Source of the DNA: Candidatus Roizmanbacteria bacterium CG_4_9_14_0_2_um_filter_38_17
GTDB lineage: Bacteria; Patescibacteriota; Microgenomatia; GCA-00278855
DNA length: 35,738 nucleotides
Assembly (NCBI GenBank): GCA_002788855.1
Contig: PFSB01000017.1
Coordinates: 1-35,738, forward strand
Direction: 5' to 3'
The position numbers and the translations under genes are program-made. How positions within the stretch are numbered: the first letter of the stretch is position 1; each line of letters opens with the position of its first letter. This document shows positions 13,633 through 21,727 of the stretch, one piece after another. The notes beneath the pieces are model-generated. The model was not told where the DNA came from. It saw only the letters and a program-made list of their open reading frames with translations, and made no database searches.

Positions 13633-14040
13633 ATGCCTACTCATACAGATTTACCATCAGACAATTCGGTTATGGAATCAAAAAGCTCTGGTTCAGCTGT
13701 TTCTGGTGGTGGAGGTAATAATCGCAACTTAATAGCTGCCTTCTCCTATCTAGGTGGACCTGTAACAGGGGTAGCTATGTTATTGATTGAAAAGTCAGAT
13801 GCTTATGTTCGTTTTCACGCCTTGCAATCAACCATTACATTTGGATTTTTAATATTAGCAAATATAGCAATTGGTTATCTGCCTCTGGGTGGGTTTACTT
13901 TCCTGCTTTCTCAGTTCTTTAGTATGGTTGGAGTGATTGTGTGGTTTGTTGTAGTTTTTAAAGCTTATTCTGGTGAAGAATATGAACTTCCTTTCTTCGG
14001 TGCTCTCACCCGCAAACAACTCCAGAATCTGTTATTTTAA
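13633..14040 (+). CDS. DUF4870/Tic20-like small membrane protein
   Basis: 135 residues: a Ser/Gly-rich hydrophilic N-terminus, then NLIAAFSYLGGPVTGVAMLLIEKSDAYVRFHALQS, the DUF4870 signature (start of TM1, loop with FHALQ/FHA), and two further hydrophobic helices. Function is unknown in the family. The start is fixed by TG-G-TATCAT (13618-13626) exactly 7 nt upstream. Its final stop codon TAA (14038-14040) is part of the palindrome at 14035-14055. The last 35 bp overlap the end of the convergent GDPD gene. Confidence 0.75.
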   Translation: MPTHTDLPSDNSVMESKSSGSAVSGGGGNNRNLIAAFSYLGGPVTGVAMLLIEKSDAYVRFHALQSTITFGFLILANIAIGYLPLGGFTFLLSQFFSMVGVIVWFVVVFKAYSGEEYELPFFGALTRKQLQNLLF

Positions 14041-14848
14041 AACCCGGTTTTAAAACTTTTGCACAACTTAAGGCAAGATCTTCCTCCGCATGCTGGCGGA
14101 CATACAGGGCCTTGCCTTGTATTAATTCTGGGTTGGAGGTTTTGATACCATCGACCTTAAGCTCTAGCATTTTATTAAATACTTCTTGACTATTTACAGG
14201 AAATGTGTAGACAGGGATTTTCCGCTTATGAAAAAAATCTATTACCCCCGGGTTTAGTGCTCTCCAATAAATCGACGCCGCTGGAACAAATGGTTTACGT
14301 TTAGCCATAACTTTTACCAGTCGCGGCCATAGTGGGCGTAATACAAAAAAACCTAGGTAGCCTATTAGTCGAATAGTTCTATGACTTAATAAACCCTTGC
14401 GGTCTGCATAATTAAAAGAGTAAGTTAACTTTGCTTTGGGCAATACCTGTGACAAAATATACAGTTCTTCGTGGTTAAACGAGTCGATCATAACGCGACT
14501 CTCTAGCTTATATTTGTTTATTATTTTTACAATATCATCTATCATTCCTTCTTGTTTTAAGTCCAGGTTAAACATGACATTCCCATTGAGCTCCTTTAAA
14601 ATATCATTAAGTTTTGGAAGGTATTTTCCTGTTTTTTGTTTAAGTTCTTTATGGGTAAATTTATCAACTAATATTCGGTGGATGCGGTTTTTAACGCTCC
14701 TATCGTGGGAAACGACCAGAACTTCATCTTTTGTCTTTCGAATATCAAGCTCCACATAGTCAAATCCCTTTAGCTTATCTTTTCCCCCGGATAACCATTC
14801 AATAGCCTTATGAGCAAATAATAGTGGTTTGTACTTTTTATTAGTCAC
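14006..14848 (-). CDS. Glycerophosphodiester phosphodiesterase family protein with repeat-derived tail
   Basis: 280 residues. LLFAHKAIEW (normally HRG), FDYVELDIRKTKDEVLVVSHD and MFNLDLKQEG are the GDPD metal/catalytic motifs; KVDGIKTSNPELI is the usual barrel end. It would hydrolyse glycerophosphodiesters or glycolipid headgroups. GTG start at 14848, overlapping the stop of the upstream glycosyltransferase by 8 bp, so the pair is coupled. The last ~37 residues are not typical of the family and are encoded by two palindromic elements (14070-14118 and 14035-14055). The original end was probably near residue 243. Confidence 0.8.
   Translation of the reverse strand: MTNKKYKPLLFAHKAIEWLSGGKDKLKGFDYVELDIRKTKDEVLVVSHDRSVKNRIHRILVDKFTHKELKQKTGKYLPKLNDILKELNGNVMFNLDLKQEGMIDDIVKIINKYKLESRVMIDSFNHEELYILSQVLPKAKLTYSFNYADRKGLLSHRTIRLIGYLGFFVLRPLWPRLVKVMAKRKPFVPAASIYWRALNPGVIDFFHKRKIPVYTFPVNSQEVFNKMLELKVDGIKTSNPELIQGKALYVRQHAEEDLALSCAKVLKPGFKITDSGVVCG
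14035..14055. repeat. Palindrome of the TTTTAAAAC/CCG/GTTTTAAAA family at two gene ends
   Basis: 9-bp perfect arms, loop CCG. It supplies the TAA of the DUF4870 gene on the plus strand and is read through as VLKPGFK in the GDPD gene on the minus strand. Confidence 0.8.
14070..14118. repeat. Compound hairpin within the GDPD gene end
   Basis: Outer arms AAGGCAAG (14070-14077) and CTTGCCTT (14111-14118) enclose an inner stem TCCGC (14085-14089) / GCGGA (14096-14100) with loop ATGCTG. It is coding, and gives the unusual tail of the GDPD protein. Confidence 0.65.
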
Positions 14849-16106
14849 GCAAGTGCCTACTTAATTCATGTCTTAATTGTTCGGTTAATTCCTTAAGCCT
14901 ACTTAGCTTCCAAGGATTTGAATGAGGCTTCTGTTTGTATTTAGAAATTGTTTGATTATAATAATTTAGCGCTTGCTCAGCTACTTGCGGAGCTGCAAAT
15001 TGCTGAGATAGTTTAGTGGATGTTGCTGACATTTTTCGCTGTAGAGTACGGTTGCCTGTTATCTCTAAAATTGCCTTAGCTAATGCATTGACATCCGCTT
15101 TTTTAACTAATATTCCGTTTTTATCCATCAATTCGGTCATTCCAGCTTGATCGACACCAATAATCGGTAATCCGTGCGCCATTGCTTCGAGCACCACCAT
15201 TGGCTGATTCTCCATTGGGCTTGCTGTAATAAATACATTAGCAACATAAAGCATTCCTGATGATATTAGCTTGTGATTTTCTATATAACCTGTAAAATGG
15301 CATTTATCACCAATTTCTAGTTCTTTAGACAGAGATACCAGATCTTTCGTTGCTGGGCCATCGCCAATAATTAGTAATGATAATTTAGGGTTTATTTTTA
15401 CAGCTTTAGCAAAAGCTCTAATTACATAGTCAACTCTTTTCTCTAGCGATAGTCTGCCATAATGAATTACTACATTATCTGTCAATCCAAGCTTTTTTAC
15501 AGTTCGGGCAACTTTGGCTTCATCGCGTGGCTGGATATTGTCAAGCGAAACAGGATTTGGTAAATGTTGTAGATTGTCCTTAAACTTGGATTTCTTAAGA
15601 TATTTTATTAATTTTCTTGACGGTGACAACTGCAGATCACAGTAACTATAGAAAAAACGGCAGTATTTAACTGAAATAGTAGATGCTAAAGATTGCATAA
15701 TGTCTGATTTAATAAATGAAAACATTGGCGCATTCAAATAGGCATGATGTGTGCCTACTAGTGGTACGTTTAAGAACCTGGATGCAACAACTGCATCAAG
15801 TCCAACCGTGAATGGAGTATGGAAATGAATAATGTCAGGTTTAAATCTTCGTAGGTGTTTAATCACTTTTGAAAAGTCAAAAAGAGATAACTTAAATTCC
15901 GGATAGAAACCGGTGGGAATAGATATCAATGAAACGATTTCAACTCTTTTATGTTCAGGTCTGCTTCTTTTTATACCTGACATGACTGGAGTAAAAATCA
16001 TCACATCGTGTCCTTTGTTGGCAATTTCAAACGCAAGATTCGCTACAGAAGTTGCAACTCCGTTTACCTGAGGTGGGTACATATCAGTAAAATAAGCTAT
16101 GCGCAT
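14841..16106 (-). CDS. Glycosyltransferase family 4 (GT-B fold)
   Basis: 421 residues. The N-terminal half has MRIAYFTDMYPPQVNGVATSV and HFHTPFTVGLDAV; the C-terminal half has IHYGRLSLEKRVDYVI, LLIIGDGP and SPMENQPMVVLEAMAHGLPIIG, the E-x7-E nucleotide-sugar motif. It most resembles diacylglycerol glucosyltransferases and PimB-type mannosyltransferases, so a membrane glycolipid product is likely; the coupled GDPD gene fits lipid metabolism. The start has TATAAT 8 nt upstream. The C-terminal ~40 residues are basic and could contact the membrane. Confidence 0.85.
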   Translation of the reverse strand: MRIAYFTDMYPPQVNGVATSVANLAFEIANKGHDVMIFTPVMSGIKRSRPEHKRVEIVSLISIPTGFYPEFKLSLFDFSKVIKHLRRFKPDIIHFHTPFTVGLDAVVASRFLNVPLVGTHHAYLNAPMFSFIKSDIMQSLASTISVKYCRFFYSYCDLQLSPSRKLIKYLKKSKFKDNLQHLPNPVSLDNIQPRDEAKVARTVKKLGLTDNVVIHYGRLSLEKRVDYVIRAFAKAVKINPKLSLLIIGDGPATKDLVSLSKELEIGDKCHFTGYIENHKLISSGMLYVANVFITASPMENQPMVVLEAMAHGLPIIGVDQAGMTELMDKNGILVKKADVNALAKAILEITGNRTLQRKMSATSTKLSQQFAAPQVAEQALNYYNQTISKYKQKPHSNPWKLSRLKELTEQLRHELSRHLRD

Positions 16107-16141
16107 ATAGCCTATTATATACCCAAAGCATCAATTACCTC

Positions 16142-16163
16142 ACATGTAAAGGCTTCGCCTTTA
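16142..16163. repeat. AAAGGC-family palindrome (intergenic)
   Basis: Core AAAGGC-TTC-GCCTTT at 16148-16162, between the exchanger stop and the glycosyltransferase start. The 22 bp 16142-16163 are identical to 30178-30199 inside trxB. Confidence 0.8.
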
Positions 16164-16168
16164 ATTGT

Positions 16169-17125
16169 TTATATCATCTCTAAGAGAATAAATAAGAAGT
16201 ATAACAATACTAACACTCCCCCCTCCCAGCGGTCGAGCCTGTGTTTAGTGCGGGTCATAATGTAGAAGATAAAGAAAGCTCCGACAAAAAAGATGCTGGC
16301 GACTAGATATTCACTTAGAGCAACTATCTTAATTGGATGAATTAAGGCGGTGATTCCAATGATTAAAGTTCCATTGGCAACGACTGACCCCATTAGATTA
16401 CCTAAAAACATCGCCCCTTTGCGCTTTTTAATTGCTTGATACTCAAATGCCAGCTCGGGTAGACTGGTTCCAAGTGCTACAACAAATAAGCCAATTAGAA
16501 ATACGGGTATATGAAATGTTCCGGCAATAGCTTGAGCTAGTCGGACAATTAAATCTGAGGTTATAAAAATACCAGCTACAGCTAAAAAAACCATTCTTAA
16601 AGTTTGCTTGGTTCGCTTGGGCTGAAGGCGCCTGAAAAGTAGCGCTATTCCACTCTCCCTTCCCTCATAACCCATCTGACGCTTAGTTAAGAGTGTGTAG
16701 TTATAGATTCCGTAGAGAGCTATTAAAATAATGGCGTCAACACGTGTAAGCTCTTTATCTAATAACAGCACTAAGGGAGAGGCTCCGGCGATGAAAGTGT
16801 GTAGTAGATCTTGTTTCGTGGTACCGTTTTTAATTACGAGTGTTCCTCCAAATAATGCTGCTAAACCAGCAACAATTGTTAAGTTTGCGATGTTGGACCC
16901 TATTACGTTTCCGAGTGAAATGGCTGGGGTGCCTTCTAGCGCAGAGGCGATTCCTACGAAGAGCTCCGGTAAACTGGTAGCCAAGGCCAAGAGAAATCCT
17001 GCCAGGGCAAAGCCACCTATTTTTAGATCGTTATTTAGTCGGCTTAAATATACGATTAATTTGGAGGTAATCTGAATTAAAAGCAGTGAGAGTATTACTA
17101 GTAAGGCAAAATAGAGTAGTGTCAT
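16169..17125 (-). CDS. Calcium/sodium antiporter (CaCA family, YrbG-like)
   Basis: 318 residues, about ten membrane helices. Both alpha repeats are visible: GFALAGFLLALATSLPELFVGIAS with GNVIGSNIANL (about 37-86) and IGLFVVALGTSLPELAFEYQAI with GNLMGSVVANGTLI (about 213-260). Exchange of Ca2+ for Na+ or H+ across the cytoplasmic membrane is expected. Its ATG overlaps the stop of the P-type ATPase gene (17122-17125), coupling the two. Confidence 0.9.
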   Translation of the reverse strand: MTLLYFALLVILSLLLIQITSKLIVYLSRLNNDLKIGGFALAGFLLALATSLPELFVGIASALEGTPAISLGNVIGSNIANLTIVAGLAALFGGTLVIKNGTTKQDLLHTFIAGASPLVLLLDKELTRVDAIILIALYGIYNYTLLTKRQMGYEGRESGIALLFRRLQPKRTKQTLRMVFLAVAGIFITSDLIVRLAQAIAGTFHIPVFLIGLFVVALGTSLPELAFEYQAIKKRKGAMFLGNLMGSVVANGTLIIGITALIHPIKIVALSEYLVASIFFVGAFFIFYIMTRTKHRLDRWEGGVLVLLYFLFILLEMI

Positions 17126-19572
17126 CTTCTATATACCCACTTTATCATTTCAATCAACAGAATTACCAGACCGCTGGCCCCAAGGACAATTATCCAGCTA
17201 GAAAATCCCAGTGGCACTGTATGGAGTAGATTGTTAAAGAATGGCACATATAACGAGATGAGCTGGAGTAGGAATCCCCCAATTACAGCAACTAATAAAA
17301 ATTTATTGCTAAGAATTGAGGTTGATAATATTGATTGATGCAAGTTTCGCACAGAGTAAACGTAGAGCAGGCTATCTACTCCCAAGGTAGCAAAGGTCAC
17401 AGAGCGGGCTAGCGTAATGTCCCCTGTACTTTTCCAAATCCACCAGAAAATGCCAAAAGACGCAACTCCAGTTACGCCTGAGATGGTTGCAGTTAATATC
17501 CACATCTGCCTATTAAACAATCCTTGATGGGGATCCTCAGGTTTTCGTTTCAAAACATCTTTTTCTTTGGGCTCAACTGTTAAAGCAAGGTTGGGAAAGC
17601 CGTCTGTTAAGAGATTAATCCAGAGAATCTGCGCCGCTGTCAAAGGAAGCGGCACTCCAATGAGAAGTGAGAGAATGATAAGAATTATCTCGGAAAAACT
17701 ATCTGAAAGTAAATAAAGAGCAACTTTTCGAATATTGTCATAAATACCTCGTCCCTCCTCAATTGCAGATATAACTGTTTTGAAATTAGAGTCCAGAAGA
17801 ACCATGTCTGCAGTCTCCTTTGCAGTATCTGCCGCCTCGTTAACCACCACGCCAATATCTGCACGCTTGATGGCAAGCGCGTCATTAACCCCGTCTCCAA
17901 AAATTGCCACAACCTCCCCTTGTTCTTGTAGTTTTTCCACAATCTTGAGTTTCTGGCGAGGCGATACGCGAGCAAAGATGGTTGTTTTTGCTAATTTTTC
18001 TATCCAGTCTTGTTGACCCCATCTTTCTATCTCACTTCCAGTTACAGCCAGGTCTAGTTTATAATTTTCTTTTAGATAGCTTGACTCTGATTTGATATTG
18101 CTCCAGATAGCCCGGGCAGTGGGTAAGTAGTCGCCAGTGATAATCTTTAATCTCACACCTGACCTTCCCATAGCCTCAATTGTTTCAACAACACCAATGC
18201 GCACCGGATCTTCGATGCCAACTAATCCCAACCATTGGCATGACTCTATACCCATTCCAGGAATGTGATTCACATTCCTGGAATGGGTTTTGCAGGCTAA
18301 TCCTACAATTCTAAGACCCTGCTCTCCCCACTCTTCAATTTTTTTAAGCCAGTTGTCTTTTTCCTTATTATCGATATTACATAGTTCCAGCACTATTTCA
18401 GGTGCTCCGGATAGATAGAGAGTGTTTTGATTTTCTTCTTTTACCAACGCGCTCTGGTATTTTAAATCAGGATCAAATGGCAGTTCATCAATCTTCTCCA
18501 TATTAAAGGCCTTGCCTTTAATATGGAGAAGATACTCATTAATGGCTAGCTCGAGTGGATCTTCTTGGTTATTAGCGTAATGCATGGCCTGCATCGCAGC
18601 CTTTGTATCTGTAAAATCTGTTCTACTTACGCTCATTTTGCCCTCAGTGAGTGTTCCTGTTTTATCTGAGGTAACTATAGTAACCGAGCCTAGAGTTTCT
18701 GCGGCAACAAGTTTTCTGACCAAGGCTTTGCGCTTGAAAATGCGCTGCATCCCAATTGCTAAAATAACTGTTAAGGACACCATTAATCCTTCCGGAATTG
18801 CCGCAACTGCCACAGCCACACCAATTGTAAACATTTCTAAAGGATCCTTACCTGTTAATACTCCAATTATAAATATTAGCACCGCAATTATTACTACAGC
18901 AACGGCTAAGAATTTTGCTAATTTAGCTAACTTGAGCTGCAACGGGGTTTGTGCTTCTTTTTCATCTCGTAGTTGAACTGCTATTTTACCAATCTGTGTT
19001 GCTTTGCCTGTCTCTTGAACTTTCATTAGCCCCCGGCCTGACAAAACTGTCGTACCCATGAAAACAAGATTTGCAGATACCTCTCGTCCTGTTATAACTT
19101 TTTGAACCGGTACAGATTCTCCAGTGAGTATGGCTTCATTAATTGTTAAACTATGGACTTCAAGAAGCTGCCCATCGGCGGGTACTCTTTCTCCCGCGGC
19201 AAGTATGACTATGTCACCAGGGACTATATCTTCAATTGGAATCTCTAGCCTAACATTTGACCTTACTACGGTCGCGGTTGGGTGTAGGAATTTACGAAGT
19301 GATTCTAAAGCATGTTCTGCTTTTTGCTCTTGGTAGTAACCTAGTGTCGTGTTTATTATGACAGCTATCATAATAACTGCTGTATCTGTAAAATCCCTAA
19401 GGAAAAAAGTGATTCCTGAGGCTATAAGCAGAATATATATTAGAGGTGAGGTAAGCTGGCGTAGAAAAATTCTGATATCTGGTGTTGGAGGTTTTGAAGG
19501 GAGCTTGTTTTCTCCATGATTTTTAAGTCTTTTTTTAGCTTCTTTCTCTGTTAGCCCTCTTTTATTTTGCAT
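17122..19572 (-). CDS. P-type Ca2+-transporting ATPase (P2 type)
   Basis: 816 residues with all P-type landmarks: TGES (150-153), PEGL (260-263), the phosphorylated D303 in SDKTGTLTEG, KYQSALVKEE in the nucleotide-binding domain, GDGVNDA, and six C-terminal helices. The PEGL helix points to a Ca2+ or related cation pump (SERCA/PMCA-like). Leaderless start: TG-T-TAAGAT (19588-19580) lies 8 nt before ATG 19572. Two perfect palindromes are inserted in frame in the nucleotide-binding domain, at residues ~347-361 (containing KGKAF) and ~427-443. It is followed by an antiporter of the same ion specificity. Confidence 0.9.
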   Translation of the reverse strand: MQNKRGLTEKEAKKRLKNHGENKLPSKPPTPDIRIFLRQLTSPLIYILLIASGITFFLRDFTDTAVIMIAVIINTTLGYYQEQKAEHALESLRKFLHPTATVVRSNVRLEIPIEDIVPGDIVILAAGERVPADGQLLEVHSLTINEAILTGESVPVQKVITGREVSANLVFMGTTVLSGRGLMKVQETGKATQIGKIAVQLRDEKEAQTPLQLKLAKLAKFLAVAVVIIAVLIFIIGVLTGKDPLEMFTIGVAVAVAAIPEGLMVSLTVILAIGMQRIFKRKALVRKLVAAETLGSVTIVTSDKTGTLTEGKMSVSRTDFTDTKAAMQAMHYANNQEDPLELAINEYLLHIKGKAFNMEKIDELPFDPDLKYQSALVKEENQNTLYLSGAPEIVLELCNIDNKEKDNWLKKIEEWGEQGLRIVGLACKTHSRNVNHIPGMGIESCQWLGLVGIEDPVRIGVVETIEAMGRSGVRLKIITGDYLPTARAIWSNIKSESSYLKENYKLDLAVTGSEIERWGQQDWIEKLAKTTIFARVSPRQKLKIVEKLQEQGEVVAIFGDGVNDALAIKRADIGVVVNEAADTAKETADMVLLDSNFKTVISAIEEGRGIYDNIRKVALYLLSDSFSEIILIILSLLIGVPLPLTAAQILWINLLTDGFPNLALTVEPKEKDVLKRKPEDPHQGLFNRQMWILTATISGVTGVASFGIFWWIWKSTGDITLARSVTFATLGVDSLLYVYSVRNLHQSILSTSILSNKFLLVAVIGGFLLQLISLYVPFFNNLLHTVPLGFSSWIIVLGASGLVILLIEMIKWVYRR
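18250..18288. repeat. Long perfect hairpin inside the Ca2+ ATPase gene
   Basis: 18-bp perfect arms (18250-18267 and 18271-18288) with loop ATT. Each arm also holds a smaller palindrome (CATTCC-A-GGAATG and complement). It encodes a loop between GLACKT and ESCQWLGLVGIEDP, a variable position in the family. Confidence 0.85.
18491..18533. repeat. AAAGGC-family palindrome inside the Ca2+ ATPase gene
   Basis: 20-bp perfect arms (18491-18510 and 18514-18533) around loop CTT. It is the longest copy of the family. The core is read in frame as K-G-K-A-F. The arms extend well into gene-specific sequence. Confidence 0.9.
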
Positions 19573-19620
19573 ACATCAAATCTTAACACGTTTCATCAAA
19601 TTATTAAGTATAATAATATT

Positions 19621-20205
19621 ATGAACCGCTGCGCTAAAGGCTTTACACTAATTGAACTATTGGTTGTAATCTCTATAATTGGGTTACTTGCTGCTTCTGG
19701 ATTGGCCTCATATAGAGGAATTACTAAGCGAACTCAATATAATAGGGCTAAAAATGAAATGAGGCAGCTAGCTGAACTGATGGATCTTGCCCGGGGAGAG
19801 AGTGGGTTAACATTAAAAGAGATAACTGGAAATGGTTGTTCAGAGTGTGTTTGTCGTGGTGCAGATAATATTACAAGTGCTAGTTGTCTTAATAATTACC
19901 TTAATGTTTTATCGACCTTGAATGTTGCTGCAAATGGGTTAATGACTCTTGAGTCCCCTTTTTTGGATCCTTGGGGAAATCCTTATATGGTCAATGAAAA
20001 TGAAGGTGAAAGCGGGGGTCCAAGTTGTCCTGATGTTAATGGAGATGGTGAGTCTTGTTGTACAGATAATATTCACTCGGCTGGAGAAAATAAGTTTGCC
20101 GCAGCTGGATGGGTATATGATGCTGACGATATTAACCTCAACGTTCCTACATATTTCTGCAGTCCTCCGGAGGGCTATCACCACGCAGATCAGAACTGGA
20201 ACTAA
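19621..20205 (+). CDS. Type IV pilin-like protein (pseudopilin)
   Basis: 194 residues. MNRCAKG/FTLIELLVVISIIGLLAASGL is a type III signal with the prepilin peptidase site after Gly7 and a +5 Glu. A GspG-like DPWGNPYMVNENE segment follows. About ten cysteines lie in the extracellular part (for example GCSECVC, SCCTD), suggesting disulfides outside the cell. The start is ATG 19621, exactly 7 nt after TATAAT (19609-19614). It is divergent from the Ca2+ ATPase gene. No assembly ATPase or peptidase is in the window. Confidence 0.85.
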   Translation: MNRCAKGFTLIELLVVISIIGLLAASGLASYRGITKRTQYNRAKNEMRQLAELMDLARGESGLTLKEITGNGCSECVCRGADNITSASCLNNYLNVLSTLNVAANGLMTLESPFLDPWGNPYMVNENEGESGGPSCPDVNGDGESCCTDNIHSAGENKFAAAGWVYDADDINLNVPTYFCSPPEGYHHADQNWN

Positions 20206-20227
20206 CTTTGAGCCTTAGATATTTCTC

Positions 20228-20256
20228 TTGAATTTATAAGGTTTTTCTCGTATAAT
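20228..20256 (+). promoter_or_regulatory. Promoter of the Phd/RelE module
   Basis: TTGAAT (20228-20233), 17-bp spacer, TATAAT (20251-20256). The first ATG (20257) touches the -10 box, so the second ATG (20266) must be the start. Confidence 0.7.
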
Positions 20257-20265
20257 ATGTTTACT

Positions 20266-20523
20266 ATGAATTTGAAGACTGTTACTGATCTTAGAGAGAA
20301 AACCATGATGATGCTTAAGCAAGCGCAAAAAGCTGTCGAACCTATGTATATCCTGCATCACTCTAAACCCCAAGCAGTATTATTGGGAATTGACGCTTAT
20401 AGCAAGCTTCGTGATTTGGCTGAAGACTCGATTGACGCGCAGTCTGCTCAGGAATTTGAAAAGGAGAATAAAGCTAGAGTTCCTTGGATATCACACGACA
20501 AGCTTATAAAAGAGTTGGCTTAA
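20266..20523 (+). CDS. Phd/YefM family antitoxin
   Basis: 85 residues. MNLKTVTDLREKTMMMLKQAQKAVEPMYILHHSKPQAVLLGIDAY is the standard Phd/YefM domain: a DNA-binding N-terminus, then the SKPQAVLL strand. The acidic C-terminal part ends in a helix that would bind the toxin. The start is set by the promoter. The toxin gene starts 7 nt downstream. Confidence 0.85.
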   Translation: MNLKTVTDLREKTMMMLKQAQKAVEPMYILHHSKPQAVLLGIDAYSKLRDLAEDSIDAQSAQEFEKENKARVPWISHDKLIKELA

Positions 20524-20530
20524 ATATAAT

Positions 20531-20794
20531 ATGGACTCCTTTACTCTGCTCTATCACCCACGTGCAGTAAAAAATCTAAGACGAATTCATCCCACTGATC
20601 AAAAGAAAATCATAAAGAAACTGGAGATATTAGCAAAAGAACCAACTTCAATTAGCTTAAATGTTAAGAAGCTTATAAATACTGGTCAAAGTTATAGATT
20701 AAGAATGGGTAATCTTCGAGTTAATTATGAAATGAATAAGGGTAAGCGAAAAATCTATGTCTGGAATATAGACTACCGCGGGAATATTTATTAA
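20531..20794 (+). CDS. RelE/ParE superfamily toxin
   Basis: 87 residues. FTLLYHPRAVKNLRRIHPTDQKKIIKKLEIL, then SYRLRMGNLRVNYEMNKGKRKIYVWNIDYRGNIY: the R-x-R/x-G-x-x-R...I-x-x-R-G-x-x-Y pattern is typical of RelE-like ribosome-dependent mRNA interferases. It could also be ParE-like, since the fold is shared. A perfect hairpin follows one base after the stop. Confidence 0.85.
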   Translation: MDSFTLLYHPRAVKNLRRIHPTDQKKIIKKLEILAKEPTSISLNVKKLINTGQSYRLRMGNLRVNYEMNKGKRKIYVWNIDYRGNIY

Positions 20795-20821
20795 TTCAAG
20801 TAAGGCTTAACCTTACTTGAA
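20795..20821. terminator. Perfect hairpin between RelE and the broken IMPase gene
   Basis: TTCAAGTAAGG / CTTAA / CCTTACTTGAA, 11-bp arms. The location between convergent genes suits a bidirectional terminator. Confidence 0.6.
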
Positions 20822-20822
20822 C

Positions 20823-21285
20823 CTAAAAATATTTAAGGATCTGGGAGTGGAGGGCGCGATTGGTTGAAAGCAAGGTCTTTGTTTGTCGACCAATTGGCTT
20901 GCCATCTAAATCCGTAACTTTACCACCCGCTTCTTCCACAATAATTGACACAGCTGCAATATCCCACAGATTAACATATCCCTCTGGCCCAAAAAGGTAA
21001 CTTGTGAGTGAAGTTTTTAGTGCCATCAATGGGGTCGATTATCCAGGTATATTCTGAATCTGTTGTATTCCTTCCTTGTTCCTCACCCAAGAATCCGTGA
21101 TTAGGAAATGCTTTATGCATGTGCTCACGAATGGCAGTTTCCGCTTCCTTATCTGCAATCGTAACTGGAGAGTTGTCTTTTTTTACTTGAACTGAGAAGC
21201 CTTTGTTAAAATAATTTGTAGTTATTTTGCCTGCTATATTAGAAGCCTCGATAGCTGTTTTTAAGAATTTAGACTTGTCCTGCAT
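20823..21285 (-). pseudogene. Inositol monophosphatase family gene with internal deletion and frameshift
   Basis: The 5' part encodes ADKEAETAIREHM, GEEQGR and the metal motif WIIDPIDGTKNFTHKLPF. The 3' part, in another frame, encodes EGYVNLWDIAAVSIIVEEAGGKVTDLDGKPIG. Normal family members are about 260 residues, and the central ~110 residues are missing at about 20990-21000, where the frame also shifts. The leaderless promoter (TG-A-TAAAAT, 7 nt before ATG 21285) is still intact, so a truncated product may be made but should lack activity. Confidence 0.8.
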
Positions 21286-21304
21286 TTATAAATTTTATCA
21301 CATC

Positions 21305-21727
21305 CTAGCGGGTGACAGAGTAAGAATAATTATAAGTTTTGCTCCAGAGAGTTAGAAAGCTAAATCCCTTGCTGATGATTATTTCTAGATCAATATTATC
21401 GTTAGACAATAATGGGCTAATGGGTGTTACTGTTATATTGTTTCCAGTTTCGCGAACCCTAATTTTATGTTTTCCCCTTGTAGTTTTGACTTTGACGCTA
21501 TAGTTTCTATACATAAAATTCTTGCTTATTTCAAAACGGAAAACTGGGTTACTGGAAATTGTAGAATCTGGCGATGGCGCTAGATTTCCCGGGGGACGAA
21601 TGAAAGATGCCCCTATAAACAAGAATAAAAGCACTAATAATGGTAGAACAATATATTTGTACGGAATCACCACTATGGGCATGTTTTCCTGGAAATAACC
21701 CTTGATAGCTTGCGTGTTAATTCTCAC
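21305..21727 (-). CDS. Single-pass membrane protein coupled to the DNA ligase gene
   Basis: 140 residues, no family recognised. A basic N-terminus, one hydrophobic helix (YIVLPLLVLLFLFIGASFI, about 25-43), a Pro/Ser linker, and a C-terminal beta-rich region (VFRFEISKNFMYRNYSVKVKT and following) facing outside. The ATG overlaps the ligase stop (ATGA, 21724-21727). A functional link to ligation is not implied by the sequence, since the two proteins act in different compartments. Confidence 0.55.
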   Translation of the reverse strand: MRINTQAIKGYFQENMPIVVIPYKYIVLPLLVLLFLFIGASFIRPPGNLAPSPDSTISSNPVFRFEISKNFMYRNYSVKVKTTRGKHKIRVRETGNNITVTPISPLLSNDNIDLEIIISKGFSFLTLWSKTYNYSYSVTR

